DNA of 64,000 bases, from assembly GCF_001984105.1 (NCBI RefSeq), contig NZ_MTQM01000009.1, forward strand, positions 372,001-436,000. The letters run 5' to 3'. The notes below the pieces were generated by a model. The model saw nothing but the letters and a program-made list of their open reading frames with translations, ran no database searches and had not been told where the DNA came from. This document shows, one piece after another, positions 1 to 8,932 of this stretch (the stretch's first letter is position 1; every line of letters starts with the position of its first letter). This DNA comes from Microbacterium sp. CSI-V (GTDB lineage: Bacteria > Actinomycetota > Actinomycetes > Actinomycetales > Microbacteriaceae). Both the position numbers and the translations under genes were made by a program.

Positions 1-90
1 GCGCACCGGGCCGGCAGCCCGCTCGCGCTGGCCCTCGCGTGCGTCGCGCTGGGGATGTGCGCGATCACCCTCGCCCGTCAGCCGACGTGA
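1..90 (+). CDS. C-terminal end of an unidentified, probably membrane, protein (partial)
   Basis: The window opens inside a reading frame that runs 29 codons to TGA at 88-90. The visible tail is hydrophobic (SPLALALACVALGMCAITLA) and ends RQPT, which fits the last transmembrane helix of an integral membrane protein such as a transporter. The family cannot be named from so short a piece. A hairpin follows immediately, and the next gene points the other way. Confidence 0.5.
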   Translation, partial: AHRAGSPLALALACVALGMCAITLARQPT

Positions 91-97
91 CGTCGAA

Positions 98-120
98 GCG
101 CGGGTCTTCTCGACCCGCGC
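98..120. terminator. Bidirectional hairpin terminator
   Basis: Perfect 9-bp arms GCGCGGGTC (98-106) and GACCCGCGC (112-120) around a 5-base loop lie between two convergent genes. There is no T tract, as is common at high GC. Confidence 0.5.
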
Positions 121-144
121 CTCGACCCGGCTCAGCGAGACCGA

Positions 145-1173
145 TCAGTCGTCGGCATCCGCCACCCGGATGAGCACCTTCCCGGTCGCGCCGCCCTCGA
201 CGGCGTCATGCGCCGCGGCGGTCTGCTCGAGCGAGAACAGCTTCAGGGGAAGACCGGCGTCCTCCCCCACCGGCAGCACCCCGTCGGCGACCGCGGCCGA
301 GACATCCTCCGCCGCGGCGGCGAGAGCCTCCTCGCCCACCGTGTAGAGCAGCAGTCCCTGCCAGCGGACGTTCTTTGCGAAGCTGTCGCGCACGGCCGCG
401 GTGAAGGTGTCGCCGCCGTTGTCGGCGTAGTACCCGATCGACCCGTGGTTCGCGACGACCTCGACGTCCAGCCCTGCGTTCTCGGCGATCGCCACCTCGA
501 CGATGTGGTCCACGCCCTGCGGGGCGAGCTCACGGACGCCATCCGCCAACCCGGCATCGGGATAGCGCAGCACGTGGTGGGCGCCGGCGGCGCGGGCGAA
601 CGCCTCCTTCTCGGCGCTGCTGACGGTCGCGATGACGGTGGCGCCGGCCCAGACGGCGAGCTGGATCGCCGCGTGCCCCACGGCACCGGCGCCGCCCTGC
701 ACCAGGACGATCCGACCCTCGAGCGCCCCGGGCGTGAGGCGCGCCGGGCCGAACTCGTGCACGGTGAGGGCGCGGTGGGCCGTCATGGCGGGGACGCCGA
801 GGCTGGCCCCGAGCTCGAACGACGCCCCGTCGGCGAGGGGCACGGCGCGCGCAGCCGGGATCACGGAGTACTCCGCCGCGGTCCCCGTCGGCCGCTGGTG
901 AGCAGCCAGGTGGATCCACACGCGGTCGCCGACGGCGAGGTGGTCGACGCCGTCGCCCACGGCATCCACCGTTCCGGCACCGTCCTGATTCGGGGTGACC
1001 TCGTCGGCGACGAGGGGGCGTCCGACGCTCGCTCGCGCCTTCCAATCGGTTGGGTTGACGCCGGAGACGGCGATGCGCACCCGGACCTCGCCGGGGCCGG
1101 GTTCGGGGATCTCGCGGTCGACGAGCGAGAGGACGGACGAATCACCGGGGGTGGAGTAGACGATTGCCTTCAT
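145..1173 (-). CDS. NADPH:quinone reductase-like, zinc-independent medium-chain dehydrogenase
   Basis: A 342-residue medium-chain dehydrogenase/reductase. It opens MKAIVYSTPGDSSVL, the usual start of quinone oxidoreductases, and has the N-terminal GroES-like fold with SGVNPTDWK near residues 37-45. The Rossmann cofactor loop VLVQGGAGAVGHAAIQLA covers residues 156-173; such GxGxxG/A sites normally take NADPH. The structural-zinc cysteines of alcohol dehydrogenases are absent. The expected reaction is NADPH-dependent reduction of quinones or activated enones in the cytoplasm, but the substrate is unknown. The frame is open 20 codons further upstream; the ATG at 1173 is preferred because homologues start with MKA. 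No operon partner is visible. Confidence 0.85.
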   Translation of the reverse strand: MKAIVYSTPGDSSVLSLVDREIPEPGPGEVRVRIAVSGVNPTDWKARASVGRPLVADEVTPNQDGAGTVDAVGDGVDHLAVGDRVWIHLAAHQRPTGTAAEYSVIPAARAVPLADGASFELGASLGVPAMTAHRALTVHEFGPARLTPGALEGRIVLVQGGAGAVGHAAIQLAVWAGATVIATVSSAEKEAFARAAGAHHVLRYPDAGLADGVRELAPQGVDHIVEVAIAENAGLDVEVVANHGSIGYYADNGGDTFTAAVRDSFAKNVRWQGLLLYTVGEEALAAAAEDVSAAVADGVLPVGEDAGLPLKLFSLEQTAAAHDAVEGGATGKVLIRVADADD

Positions 1174-1301
1174 ACGAAGGTGAAGGACCGGGGGCGAGTC
1201 CGCATTCCCGCGACACGCGCCTGCTCCCGACATGGGGTCGTCGTCGTTGACGGCGGCTTCACATGGAGCGCGGGACGGTCAGCCCTAGAATGAGTCATCT
1301 C

Positions 1302-1383
1302 GCGGGAGTGGTGAAACCGGCAGACACGCAGGATTTAGGTTCCTGTGCCTTCGGGCGTGGGGGTTCAAGTCCCCCCTTCCGCA
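1302..1383 (+). tRNA. tRNA-Leu (anticodon UAG)
   Basis: A complete class II tRNA. The 7-bp acceptor stem pairs 1302-1308 with 1376-1382, including one G-T pair. The anticodon stem CAGGA/TCCTG encloses loop TTTAGGT with TAG at 1336-1338, which reads CUN leucine codons. A long variable arm and a T loop of TTCAAGT are present. The discriminator is A1383 and CCA is not encoded. A TAGAAT hexamer at 1286-1291 is a plausible -10 element. Confidence 0.97.
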
Positions 1384-1431
1384 CGGACATCCCTTCCACG
1401 ACACCGTTTCTTCCGACCCGACGGGACCGAT

Positions 1432-2181
1432 GTGATCCACTCCGCAGGCCTGCTCCCCTGGCTGGACCCGGCCGCCATCATCACCAACTCCCAGCCGTGG
1501 GCGCTGCTGGTGGTGTGCTTCATCATCTTCGCGGAGACGGGGCTGCTGATCGGCTTCCTCCTCCCCGGTGACACGCTGCTCATCATGGCGGGGCTCCTGT
1601 CGCACTCGACTCCCGCGGCACCGAACGGCGTGTTCGGGATCAACGCCTGGTGGGTCGCCTTGGCGATCGGCGTGTCCGCGTTCATCGGCGGCGAGGTCGG
1701 CTACTTCATCGGCCACAAGGCCGGACCGTCGATCTTCGAGCGCAAGGAATCCGGCATCTTCAGCCGGAAGAACGTCGAACGCACGAACGCGTTCTTCGAG
1801 CGCTTCGGCGGCATCACCGTGATCCTCGCCCGCTTCGTGCCGGTGGTACGAACCTTCGCGCCCATCGCCGCCGGCGTCGGCCACATGCCGTGGCGCAAGT
1901 ACTCGCTCTACAACCTGATCGGCGCCATCATCTGGGGTGTCGGCCTGACGATGCTGGGCTACGCCGTGGGCTACATCCCGTTCGTGCGCGACATCGTGAC
2001 CGAGTACATCGACGTCATCCTGCTCGCCGCCGTCGCGGGCACGGCGATCTTCATCGCCGTGCACTACTTCCGCGAGCGTGCCGCGGCCAAACGCGAGGCG
2101 GCTGCCGGCACCTCGACCGATTCGGCGTCACTGGTCCTCGACCCCAAGACGCTCGAGGACGGCGACCACCGCTCCCACTGA
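1432..2181 (+). CDS. DedA-family (SNARE-associated/VTT domain) membrane protein
   Basis: A 249-residue integral membrane protein starting at GTG 1432; the open frame upstream runs into the tRNA, so that codon is the first sensible start. Early residues carry the DedA signature FAETGLLIGFLLPGDTLL. The conserved core RFVPVVRTFAPIAAGVG with the following MPWRKYSLYN, and EVGYFIGHKAGP before it, are the family's re-entrant loop and conserved Arg region. DedA proteins are implicated in phospholipid or undecaprenyl-phosphate translocation and proton-motive-force maintenance; which applies here is unknown. Several hydrophobic helices follow and the C-terminus is cytoplasmic-like and charged. It converges on ku, whose stop codon lies 12 bases away. 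Confidence 0.9.
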   Translation: MIHSAGLLPWLDPAAIITNSQPWALLVVCFIIFAETGLLIGFLLPGDTLLIMAGLLSHSTPAAPNGVFGINAWWVALAIGVSAFIGGEVGYFIGHKAGPSIFERKESGIFSRKNVERTNAFFERFGGITVILARFVPVVRTFAPIAAGVGHMPWRKYSLYNLIGAIIWGVGLTMLGYAVGYIPFVRDIVTEYIDVILLAAVAGTAIFIAVHYFRERAAAKREAAAGTSTDSASLVLDPKTLEDGDHRSH

Positions 2182-2193
2182 GCGCGGCGGCGA

Positions 2194-3057
2194 TCACGAC
2201 GCCTTCGAGGCCTTCTTCTTCGGCTCCGCCTTCTTCTTCGGGGCGGGTTCCTCGGCCTTCCCGGAACGCGCCGCGCGACTGCGTTCGACGCTCGCGCGGA
2301 GCGCCTCCATCAGGTCGATGACCTCTCCGCCGTCGTCGTCGGCATCCTGCTCCCCGAACGTCGCGGCCGTGTCGATCGCATCGCCCTGTTCGAGCTTGGC
2401 GTCGATGAGCGTGCGCAGCTCGCGCTGGTACTCGTCGCCGAACTCCTCGGCGTCGAAGTCCTTCGAGAAGCTCTCGACGAGGGAGGCCGACATCTCCAGC
2501 TCCTTCGCGGAGATGCGCACGTCCTCGTCGAGGGCGGGGAACTCGGCCGCACGCACCTCGTCGGCCCAGAGCAGCGTCTGGAGCACGAGGACGTCACCGC
2601 GCGTGCGGAGCGCCGCCAGCCGTGTCTTCTGCCGGAGCGAGAATCGGACGATCGCGGTGCGGTCGGTCTGCTCCAGCGTCTTCCGCAACAGGACGTAGGC
2701 CTTCGGCGACGCGGAGTCAGGTTCGAGGTAATACGCCTTGTCGAGGGTGAGCAGGTCGACCTGGTCGCTGGGGACGAACTCGACGACCTCGATCTCTCGG
2801 CTGCGTTCGCTCGGGAGCGACGCGAGGTCGTCCTTGGTCAGCACCACGGTCTGCTCACCGTCGTCGTAGGCGCGGTCGATGTCCTGGTACGGGACGACCT
2901 CGCCGTCGACCTCGCAGATGCGCTGGTAGCGGATGCGTCCGCCGTCCTTGTTGTGCACCTGGTGCAGCGGGACGTCGTGGTCTTCGGTCGCGGAGTACAC
3001 CTTGACGGGCACGTTGACGAGACCGAAGGTCAGTGCGCCTTTCCAGATCGATCGCAT
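2194..3057 (-). CDS. ku: Ku protein, non-homologous end joining
   Basis: A 287-residue bacterial Ku homologue. It begins MRSIWKGALTFGLVNVPVK, the conserved opening of the Ku beta-barrel, followed by YQRICEVDGEVVPYQD and later FVPSDQVDLLTLDKAYYLEPD. Ku homodimers ring double-strand DNA ends and recruit LigD. The C-terminus has a lysine-rich tail (PKKKAEPKKKASKAS) of the type that modulates DNA threading and LigD binding in mycobacteria. The ATG at 3057 is chosen over one 5 codons upstream because of the conserved MRSIWKG. It is divergent from ligD with 82 bp between starts, so the two end-joining genes share one control region. Confidence 0.95.
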   Translation of the reverse strand: MRSIWKGALTFGLVNVPVKVYSATEDHDVPLHQVHNKDGGRIRYQRICEVDGEVVPYQDIDRAYDDGEQTVVLTKDDLASLPSERSREIEVVEFVPSDQVDLLTLDKAYYLEPDSASPKAYVLLRKTLEQTDRTAIVRFSLRQKTRLAALRTRGDVLVLQTLLWADEVRAAEFPALDEDVRISAKELEMSASLVESFSKDFDAEEFGDEYQRELRTLIDAKLEQGDAIDTAATFGEQDADDDGGEVIDLMEALRASVERSRAARSGKAEEPAPKKKAEPKKKASKAS

Positions 3058-3063
3058 GGGTCC

Positions 3064-3069
3064 AGTGAA
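3064..3069 (-). promoter_or_regulatory. Candidate -10 element of ku (leaderless)
   Basis: On the minus strand TTCACT lies 6 bases before the ku ATG, with no Shine-Dalgarno sequence. It is a weaker match to TANNNT than the other sites listed. Confidence 0.35.
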
Positions 3070-3127
3070 CACCCCCGGCAGCCCGGATGCCGAGACCCTT
3101 GCGCGGCATCCGCGCCCTCGTCCGCTC

Positions 3128-3133
3128 TACGCT
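3128..3133 (+). promoter_or_regulatory. -10 element of ligD (leaderless)
   Basis: TACGCT lies 6 bases before ATG 3140, and no purine-rich ribosome binding site intervenes. Transcription would start at or next to the start codon. Confidence 0.5.
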
Positions 3134-3139
3134 GGGGCG

Positions 3140-5569
3140 ATGGTGGAGCAGACAGTGCGGATCGACGGCCGTCGCCTGCGCCTGTCCAACCTCGACAAGG
3201 TGCTGTACCCCGAGACCGGGACCACCAAGGGCGAGGTCATCGACTACTACACCCGCATCGCTCCTCGGCTGCTCCCCCACGTGCAGGGTCGACCCGTGAC
3301 CCGCAAACGCTGGCCGGACGGCGTGGGAACCGCGGCCGAGCCGGGTGAGCCGTTCTTCGCGAAGGCGCTGGAGCCGGGCGCACCGGCCTGGATGCCACGG
3401 CATCCGATCGATCATTCGTCCGGCGCCAAGGACTACCCGCTCGTCGAGGACGTCCCGGCGCTGGTGTACCTCGCGCAGGTCGCGAGCCTGGAGCTGCACG
3501 TGCCGCAGTGGCGGTTCGACGCCGCCGGTACCCGCCTCGATCCCGACCGAATCGTCCTGGACCTCGACCCGGGGCCGGGAGTGGGGCTCGCGGAGTGCGC
3601 CGAGGTCGCCCGGTGGGCGCGGGCGATCCTGCTCGACATCGGCCTCGACCCGCTGCCGGTCACCAGCGGCAGCAAGGGCATCCATCTGTACGCCCACCTC
3701 GACGGGCGGCAGACGAGCGACGCGGTCAGCGCCGTCGCGAAGGAACTGGCGCGCGCGATCGAGGCCGACCACCCCGACCTCGTCGTGAGCCAGATGTCCA
3801 AGGCCGCGCGCCCCGGCAAGGTGTTCATCGACTGGAGCCAGAACAACGGCTCGAAGACGACGATCGCGCCGTACTCGCTGCGCGGCCGCGCTGAGCCCAC
3901 GGTCGCCGCGCCGCGCACGTGGGAGGAACTCGACGATCCGGGACTCCGGCACCTGCTGTTCCACGAGGTCCTGGAACGCACGGGCGATCCCCTCGCCGCG
4001 ATCGATCGCCCGGAGGGTCCGCTGCGCGCCTATATCGCGAAGCGCACGGCCGGCCGCACGCCCGAGCCCGTCCCCGAGCACCCGCATGCCGAAGCCGGCG
4101 GCGAGGGACTCCCCCGCTTCGTCATCCAGGAGCACCACGCGTCGCGCCTGCACTGGGACCTGCGGCTCGAACGCGACGGCGTGCTGGTCAGCTGGGCGGT
4201 CCCGAGAGGGGTTCCGCCGACGACCGGCAAGAACAGCCTTGCGGTGATGACCGAGGACCACCCGATGCAGTACCTCGACTTCGCGGGCGAGATCCCGCGC
4301 GGACAATACGGCGCGGGCACCATGACCGTCTGGGACACCGGCACGTACGAGCTCGAGAAATGGCGGGACGACGAGGTCATCGCGACCCTCACCGGCCGCT
4401 CGGACGGTCCGCTCGGGCGCGTTCGGCTCGCCCTCATCCGCACCGAGGGCTCCGGCGAGAAGTCGCAGTGGCTGCTCCACCGGATGAAGACGGATGCCGA
4501 GGGCCGGCCGCAGCGTGAGGGGTCGGCCGTGGCCCCCCGCGCGGATCCTGCACCCGCGGCCGCCGCAGCGCCGTCGCCCACCTCTGCACCCGCGACCGCC
4601 GGCGACCTGCGCCCCATGCTCGCCACCTCCTCCACGCCGGGACTGGCGCGCGCGGCCGCCGAGCGCTGGGGACGGGAGTGGGTGGAGATGAAGTGGGACG
4701 GCATCCGCGGGATCGGGATCTGGGACGGGGAGCGCCTTCGGCTGCGGTCGCGCAACGGCAACGACCTCACCGCCACCTACCCCGAGCTCACGTCCGTCGA
4801 CCTCGGTCTGGGCGCAGCTCCCGCGGTGCTCGACGGGGAGATCGTCGCGCTCGACGCCCAGGGGCGGCCGAGCTTCCCGCTGCTGCAGAAGCGCATGAAC
4901 CTCGCCCAGGCGCGCGAGATCACGCACGAGGCCGCCCGCACCCCGGTGCAGCTGTACCTGTTCGACGTGCTCGAGGCGGACGGCCGCGATGTCACGGGAC
5001 TCCCGCTGGCAGAACGCCGCGAGATCCTCGAGCACCTGGCGGCGGATGCGGCAGCCGTCGTCGTGGTGCCGCCCGTCTTCGACGACGTCGAGGCCGCACT
5101 CGCGGCCAGCGGACGGTTCGGACTCGAGGGCATCGTCGTGAAGGATGCCGGATCGCCCTACCGCCGAGGAGAGAGATCCGACCGCTGGCTCAAGGTCAAG
5201 CACTCCCGAACGCAGGAGGTCGTCATCGGCGGCATCCGTCCCGGGAAGGGCAACCGCTCGGGCGCGATCGGGTCGCTGCTGGTCGGTGTGCCCACGGCCG
5301 ATGGGCTGCAGTACGCCGGGCGCGTCGGTTCGGGCTTCGGCGAGCGGACGCTCGCGCGCCTGTCCGAGGTGCTGGAGCCTCTTCGCACGGATGCCGATCC
5401 CTTCGTCGGCGTGCCGGCGGCCGACGCCCGCGACGCCCTGTGGGTGCGCCCCGACCTCGTGGGCGAGGTGGAGTTCGCCGAGTTCACGCCCGGTGGCATC
5501 CTGCGCCAGGCACGGTGGCGCGGCCTCCGGCCCGACAAGGACCCGGCGGACGTCGTCCGTGAGGACTGA
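3140..5569 (+). CDS. ligD: Multifunctional ATP-dependent DNA ligase LigD (polymerase-phosphoesterase-ligase)
   Basis: An 809-residue end-joining ligase with all three LigD modules in the mycobacterial order. The primase-polymerase domain (about 1-290) has catalytic aspartates D141 and D143 in VLDLDPGPG and the SGSKGIH motif near 176-182. A 3'-phosphoesterase domain follows, marked by FVIQEHHASRLHWDLRLE and later PRGQYGAGTM. A proline/alanine linker then leads to the ligase domain (about 515-809), where K518 in EMKWDGIR is the adenylated lysine; EGIVVKD is a later nucleotidyltransferase motif. It fills, trims and seals double-strand breaks with Ku. The ATG at 3140 is chosen because MVEQTVRIDGRRLRLSNLDK matches family N-termini. 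It converges on the efflux gene with only 3 bp between stops. Confidence 0.95.
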   Translation: MVEQTVRIDGRRLRLSNLDKVLYPETGTTKGEVIDYYTRIAPRLLPHVQGRPVTRKRWPDGVGTAAEPGEPFFAKALEPGAPAWMPRHPIDHSSGAKDYPLVEDVPALVYLAQVASLELHVPQWRFDAAGTRLDPDRIVLDLDPGPGVGLAECAEVARWARAILLDIGLDPLPVTSGSKGIHLYAHLDGRQTSDAVSAVAKELARAIEADHPDLVVSQMSKAARPGKVFIDWSQNNGSKTTIAPYSLRGRAEPTVAAPRTWEELDDPGLRHLLFHEVLERTGDPLAAIDRPEGPLRAYIAKRTAGRTPEPVPEHPHAEAGGEGLPRFVIQEHHASRLHWDLRLERDGVLVSWAVPRGVPPTTGKNSLAVMTEDHPMQYLDFAGEIPRGQYGAGTMTVWDTGTYELEKWRDDEVIATLTGRSDGPLGRVRLALIRTEGSGEKSQWLLHRMKTDAEGRPQREGSAVAPRADPAPAAAAAPSPTSAPATAGDLRPMLATSSTPGLARAAAERWGREWVEMKWDGIRGIGIWDGERLRLRSRNGNDLTATYPELTSVDLGLGAAPAVLDGEIVALDAQGRPSFPLLQKRMNLAQAREITHEAARTPVQLYLFDVLEADGRDVTGLPLAERREILEHLAADAAAVVVVPPVFDDVEAALAASGRFGLEGIVVKDAGSPYRRGERSDRWLKVKHSRTQEVVIGGIRPGKGNRSGAIGSLLVGVPTADGLQYAGRVGSGFGERTLARLSEVLEPLRTDADPFVGVPAADARDALWVRPDLVGEVEFAEFTPGGILRQARWRGLRPDKDPADVVRED

Positions 5570-5572
5570 GCG

Positions 5573-6490
5573 CTACGCGTGCTGCGCGTCGTGCTCCACG
5601 TGACCGGCGGGTTCGAGCTGGAACGTCGAGTGCTCGACGTCGAAGTGGTCGGCGAGGCACGTCTGAAGGGATGCCAGGATCCGCGATGCGCGACCGTCGG
5701 TGAGGGCCGCCTCCTCCACGACGACGTGCGCGCTGAACACCGGCGCTCCGCGCGTGAGCTGCCACACGTGCACGTCATGCACGTCGACGACGCCGTCGGC
5801 CCCGCGCAGGTGCTCGCGGATCTCCGCCACATGCACGCCGGTCGGCGCCGACTCGGTGAGCACGACCATGACCTCGCGCAGCAGGCCGAGGGCCCGCGGG
5901 ACGATCATCACCGCGATGAACAGCGAGGCGATGGCATCCGCCTGCACGAATCCGGTCGTGACGATCACGATCGCCGCGACGATCACCGCCGCGGAGCCGA
6001 TCAGGTCGCCCAGCACCTCGAGATACGCGCCACGCACGTTGATGCTGCGCTTCTGCGCGCGGCCCAGCAACCACATCGACACGGCGTTCGCGAGGAGACC
6101 GACGACGGCCACGACGAGCATGAGCCCGCCCTGCACCTCGGCCTCGGCCGGCGTGAGCAGCCGCTGAACCGCCTCGAATGCGACCCACAGGCTCAGGACG
6201 ATGAGCACGATGCCGTTGACGAGCGCGCCGAGCACCTCGGCACGCTGGTACCCGAAGGTGCGGCGGTCATCGGCCGGACGCGCCGCGATCGCCGTCGCGA
6301 TGAGCGCGACGACGAGCGCCGCGGCGTCGGTGAACATGTGCGCCGCATCGGCGAGCAGCGCGAGCGATCCGGTGAGGATCGCGCCCACGACCTGCACCAC
6401 CATCACGGTCGCCGTGAGACTCAGCGCGATCGCGAGCAGGCGTCGGTTCCCGGCATCGCGAATGCCGCCGGCGGGCGCGTGATCGTGCAT
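5573..6490 (-). CDS. Cation diffusion facilitator (zinc/divalent metal efflux)
   Basis: A 305-residue CDF transporter exporting divalent metal against proton influx. It has about six transmembrane helices (residues 16-200) and a C-terminal cytoplasmic dimerisation domain. The first metal pair is canonical: H51 and D55 in ADAAHMFTDAAAL. The second pair is unusual: E158 and D162 in YLEVLGDLIGS, where zinc-specific CDFs normally have His-x3-Asp. The N-terminal MHDHA is a short possible metal-binding tail. A Glu at this position could alter metal choice; this is inference from family alignments held in memory. The gene is monocistronic, with its own -10 element. Confidence 0.9.
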   Translation of the reverse strand: MHDHAPAGGIRDAGNRRLLAIALSLTATVMVVQVVGAILTGSLALLADAAHMFTDAAALVVALIATAIAARPADDRRTFGYQRAEVLGALVNGIVLIVLSLWVAFEAVQRLLTPAEAEVQGGLMLVVAVVGLLANAVSMWLLGRAQKRSINVRGAYLEVLGDLIGSAAVIVAAIVIVTTGFVQADAIASLFIAVMIVPRALGLLREVMVVLTESAPTGVHVAEIREHLRGADGVVDVHDVHVWQLTRGAPVFSAHVVVEEAALTDGRASRILASLQTCLADHFDVEHSTFQLEPAGHVEHDAQHA

Positions 6491-6496
6491 GGATCC

Positions 6497-6502
6497 AGGC
6501 TA
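6497..6502 (-). promoter_or_regulatory. -10 element of the cation efflux gene (leaderless)
   Basis: TAGCCT on the minus strand lies 6 bases before the ATG at 6490. No Shine-Dalgarno sequence is present. Confidence 0.5.
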
Positions 6503-6576
6503 GAGCCGCGCCGGGGCACCCCGCGGCGATTCGGGCTAGTCGGGAATGAGAGCGGTTTTCGCTCTCGCCGCGCGGC

Positions 6577-7173
6577 TCAGAGCGTCCGCAGCAGCGGCAC
6601 GAGGCTGCGGAACGCACGCGCCCGGTGCGAGTGCGCGTTCTTCTCCTCGGCCGACCACTCCCCGACCGTGCGCTCGGCCGTGGCATCCTGCCCGTCCGGG
6701 ATGAAGATCGGGTCGTAGCCGAAGCCGCCGGGCCCGGCGGGCGCCGTCGCGAGGCGGCCGGGCCAGCGGCCCTCGACCGTGTCCTCGGTGCCGTCGGGAC
6801 GCACGAGCGCGATCACCGACACGAACTGCGCCGTACGGTGCGGGTCGGCGACATCGGAGAGCTGGTCCAGGAGCAGCTCGAGGTTGGCCGCGGCATCCTT
6901 CTTGTGACCTGCCCAGTAGGCGGAGAACACGCCCGGCGATCCGCCCAGGACGTCGACCGCGACACCGGAGTCGTCGGCCAACGCGGGCAGCCCCGTGTGC
7001 GCGGCGGCCGCGCGCGCCTTGATGAGCGCGTTCGCGGCGAACGTCACACCGTCCTCGACCGGCTCGGGGCCGTCGTACCCGACGACCTCGAGGTCGGGAC
7101 GGGTCGCTGCGACGATCGCCTGGAACTCCTCGACCTTGTGCGGGTTGTGGGTGGCCAGGACGATGCGCGCCAC
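6577..7173 (-). CDS. rdgB: XTP/dITP diphosphatase (HAM1/RdgB family)
   Basis: A 198-residue housekeeping enzyme that hydrolyses dITP and XTP to monophosphates and so keeps deaminated purines out of DNA. The N-terminus IVLATHNPHKVEEF carries the substrate-binding THNxHK motif. LADDSGVAVDVLGGSPGVFSA contains the metal-binding acidic residues, and FGYDPIFIPDG is the conserved C-terminal motif. It starts 1 bp after the stop of rph and closes the murI-rph-rdgB operon, an order common in Actinobacteria. Confidence 0.95.
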   Translation of the reverse strand: MARIVLATHNPHKVEEFQAIVAATRPDLEVVGYDGPEPVEDGVTFAANALIKARAAAAHTGLPALADDSGVAVDVLGGSPGVFSAYWAGHKKDAAANLELLLDQLSDVADPHRTAQFVSVIALVRPDGTEDTVEGRWPGRLATAPAGPGGFGYDPIFIPDGQDATAERTVGEWSAEEKNAHSHRARAFRSLVPLLRTL

Positions 7174-7174
7174 G

Positions 7175-7900
7175 TCAGCCCTCCAGCGCCGCGGTCTGCA
7201 GGTCGCGCAGCTGCGCGCAGCCGTTGACGCCGAGCTCGAGCAGCTGGTCGAGCTCGCGCTTGTCGAAGGGCGCGCCCTCGGCCGTGCCCTGCACCTCGAC
7301 GAACAGGCCGCGGCCGGTGACGACGACGTTCATGTCGGTCTCGGCGCGCACGTCCTCGACGTACGCGAGGTCGAGCATCGGGGTGCCGTCGATGATTCCG
7401 ACGGACACGGCCGACACCGAGTCCACCAGCACCTCGGAGCGCTGCGCGATGAACTTCTTCTCGCGGCCCCACGCGATGGCATCCGCGAGGGCGACGTACG
7501 CGCCCGTGATCGCCGCAGTGCGCGTGCCGCCGTCGGCCTGCAGCACGTCGCAGTCGATGACGATCGTGTTCTCGCCGAGCGCCTTCGTGTCGACGACGGC
7601 GCGGAGCGCGCGGCCGATCAGGCGCGAGATCTCGTGCGTGCGACCCCCGACCTTGCCCTTGATGCTCTCGCGGTCGTTGCGGCTGTTCGTCGCGCGCGGG
7701 AGCATCGCGTACTCGGCCGTGACCCAGCCCTTGCCCTTGCCCGTGAGCCAACGCGGCACGCCGTTCGTGAACGACGCGGTGCACAGCACCTTCGTGCCGC
7801 CGAACGTGATGAGTGCCGAGCCCTCGGCGTGCGCCGACCATCCCCGCTCGATCGTCACGGGGCGCAGCTGGTCGTCGGTCCGGCCGTCTTTACGGGTCAT
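7175..7900 (-). CDS. rph: Ribonuclease PH (tRNA 3'-end processing exoribonuclease)
   Basis: A 241-residue phosphorolytic 3'-5' exoribonuclease that trims tRNA precursors using inorganic phosphate. It begins with [18 protein letters not shown] and has the family blocks [35 protein letters not shown] and [21 protein letters not shown], typical of the RNase PH fold and its phosphate site. Length is normal for the family. It is the middle gene of murI-rph-rdgB, 33 bp after murI and 1 bp before rdgB. Confidence 0.96.
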   Translation of the reverse strand: MTRKDGRTDDQLRPVTIERGWSAHAEGSALITFGGTKVLCTASFTNGVPRWLTGKGKGWVTAEYAMLPRATNSRNDRESIKGKVGGRTHEISRLIGRALRAVVDTKALGENTIVIDCDVLQADGGTRTAAITGAYVALADAIAWGREKKFIAQRSEVLVDSVSAVSVGIIDGTPMLDLAYVEDVRAETDMNVVVTGRGLFVEVQGTAEGAPFDKRELDQLLELGVNGCAQLRDLQTAALEG

Positions 7901-7933
7901 GGGTCCTCCTCAGGACGGAATGGATGCCGCGCC

Positions 7934-8752
7934 TCAGCGCGGCAGGTCGATGGCGCCGGTCTGCACCAGCTGCACATCGCGGATCTCGCGGCCCATCAGG
8001 CGATGGGCCAGGCGGACGAACTCGTCGGCCGACGCTCCCGTCGCCTCGTAATGATGGGTGGGGATGGCATCCGGACCCGCGAGCAGGTCGCCGGACACGA
8101 GCTGTCGGTACACGTCCTTCGCGGTCTCGCTGTCGCTGGACACGAGGCTCACCTCGGGCCCCATCACGTAGCTGATGGCGCCCTCGAGGAACGGATAGTG
8201 GGTGCAGCCGAGGACGAGCGTGTCGACGCCGGCGCGACGCAGCGGCGCCAGGTACTCCTCCGCGACCGCGAGCACCTCGGGCGAGTCGGTGACCCCCGCC
8301 TCGACGAACTCCACGAACCGGGGAGCCGCCTCGGCGAAGACGGTGAGGCGCTCATTGACCTCGAGCATGTCCTGATAGGCCCGCGAACCGATCGTGCCGA
8401 CCGTGCCGATCACGCCGATGCGGCCGTTGCGGGTGGTGGACATCGCGGTGCGGACGGCGGGCCCGATCACCTCGACCACCGGCACGTCGTAGCGCTCGCG
8501 CGCGTCACGCAGCATCGCGGCGGATGCCGTGTTGCAGGCGATCACGAGCATCTTCACGCCCTGCTCGACGAGCGTGTCGAGCACCTCGAGCGCGTACCGC
8601 CGGACGTCGGCGATTGGCTTCGGCCCGTACGGCGAGCGAGCCGTGTCGCCGATGTAGAGGATCGACTCCCGCGGCAGCTGCGCCGAGACCGCGCGGGCGA
8701 CGGTGAGACCACCGACTCCCGAGTCGAAGATGCCGATCGGCGCGTCGTTCAT
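7934..8752 (-). CDS. murI: Glutamate racemase
   Basis: A 272-residue cofactor-independent racemase that supplies D-glutamate for peptidoglycan. [18 protein letters not shown] is the N-terminal active-site loop. The two catalytic cysteines are C73 in VIACNTASA and C183 in VLGCTHYPF. The first gene of a murI-rph-rdgB operon. An in-frame ATG lies two codons upstream (8758), but the TAGGCT hexamer is only 2 bases from it and 8 bases from the ATG at 8752, so the shorter start is preferred. Confidence 0.95.
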   Translation of the reverse strand: MNDAPIGIFDSGVGGLTVARAVSAQLPRESILYIGDTARSPYGPKPIADVRRYALEVLDTLVEQGVKMLVIACNTASAAMLRDARERYDVPVVEVIGPAVRTAMSTTRNGRIGVIGTVGTIGSRAYQDMLEVNERLTVFAEAAPRFVEFVEAGVTDSPEVLAVAEEYLAPLRRAGVDTLVLGCTHYPFLEGAISYVMGPEVSLVSSDSETAKDVYRQLVSGDLLAGPDAIPTHHYEATGASADEFVRLAHRLMGREIRDVQLVQTGAIDLPR

Positions 8753-8760
8753 AGGCATCC

Positions 8761-8766
8761 AGCCTA
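8761..8766 (-). promoter_or_regulatory. -10 element of the murI operon (leaderless)
   Basis: TAGGCT on the minus strand lies 8 bases before the ATG at 8752. It supports that start over the ATG at 8758. Confidence 0.45.
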
Positions 8767-8920
8767 CCCGGCGGCCACCGCGCGACCCCGGTGCGCCCGC
8801 CGCTCGCGGGCCGAACTCCGGAGAATGTGGGCGCGAGGCCGGGTTCAGTGCTCGCGGCCCCGCCGTTCTACCGGAAACTCAGGAGTTTCGCACGGGGCGC
8901 TGCTGCAGCAGACCCCGGCA

Positions 8921-8926
8921 TAGGCT
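8921..8926 (+). promoter_or_regulatory. -10 element of pncB (leaderless)
   Basis: TAGGCT lies 6 bases before ATG 8933, with no ribosome binding site between. Confidence 0.5.
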
Positions 8927-8932
8927 GGCGCG

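Noticed and set aside
2855..5203. Long minus-strand frame opposite ligD
   Set aside because: It lacks any domain motif, and its residues mirror the ligD codons.
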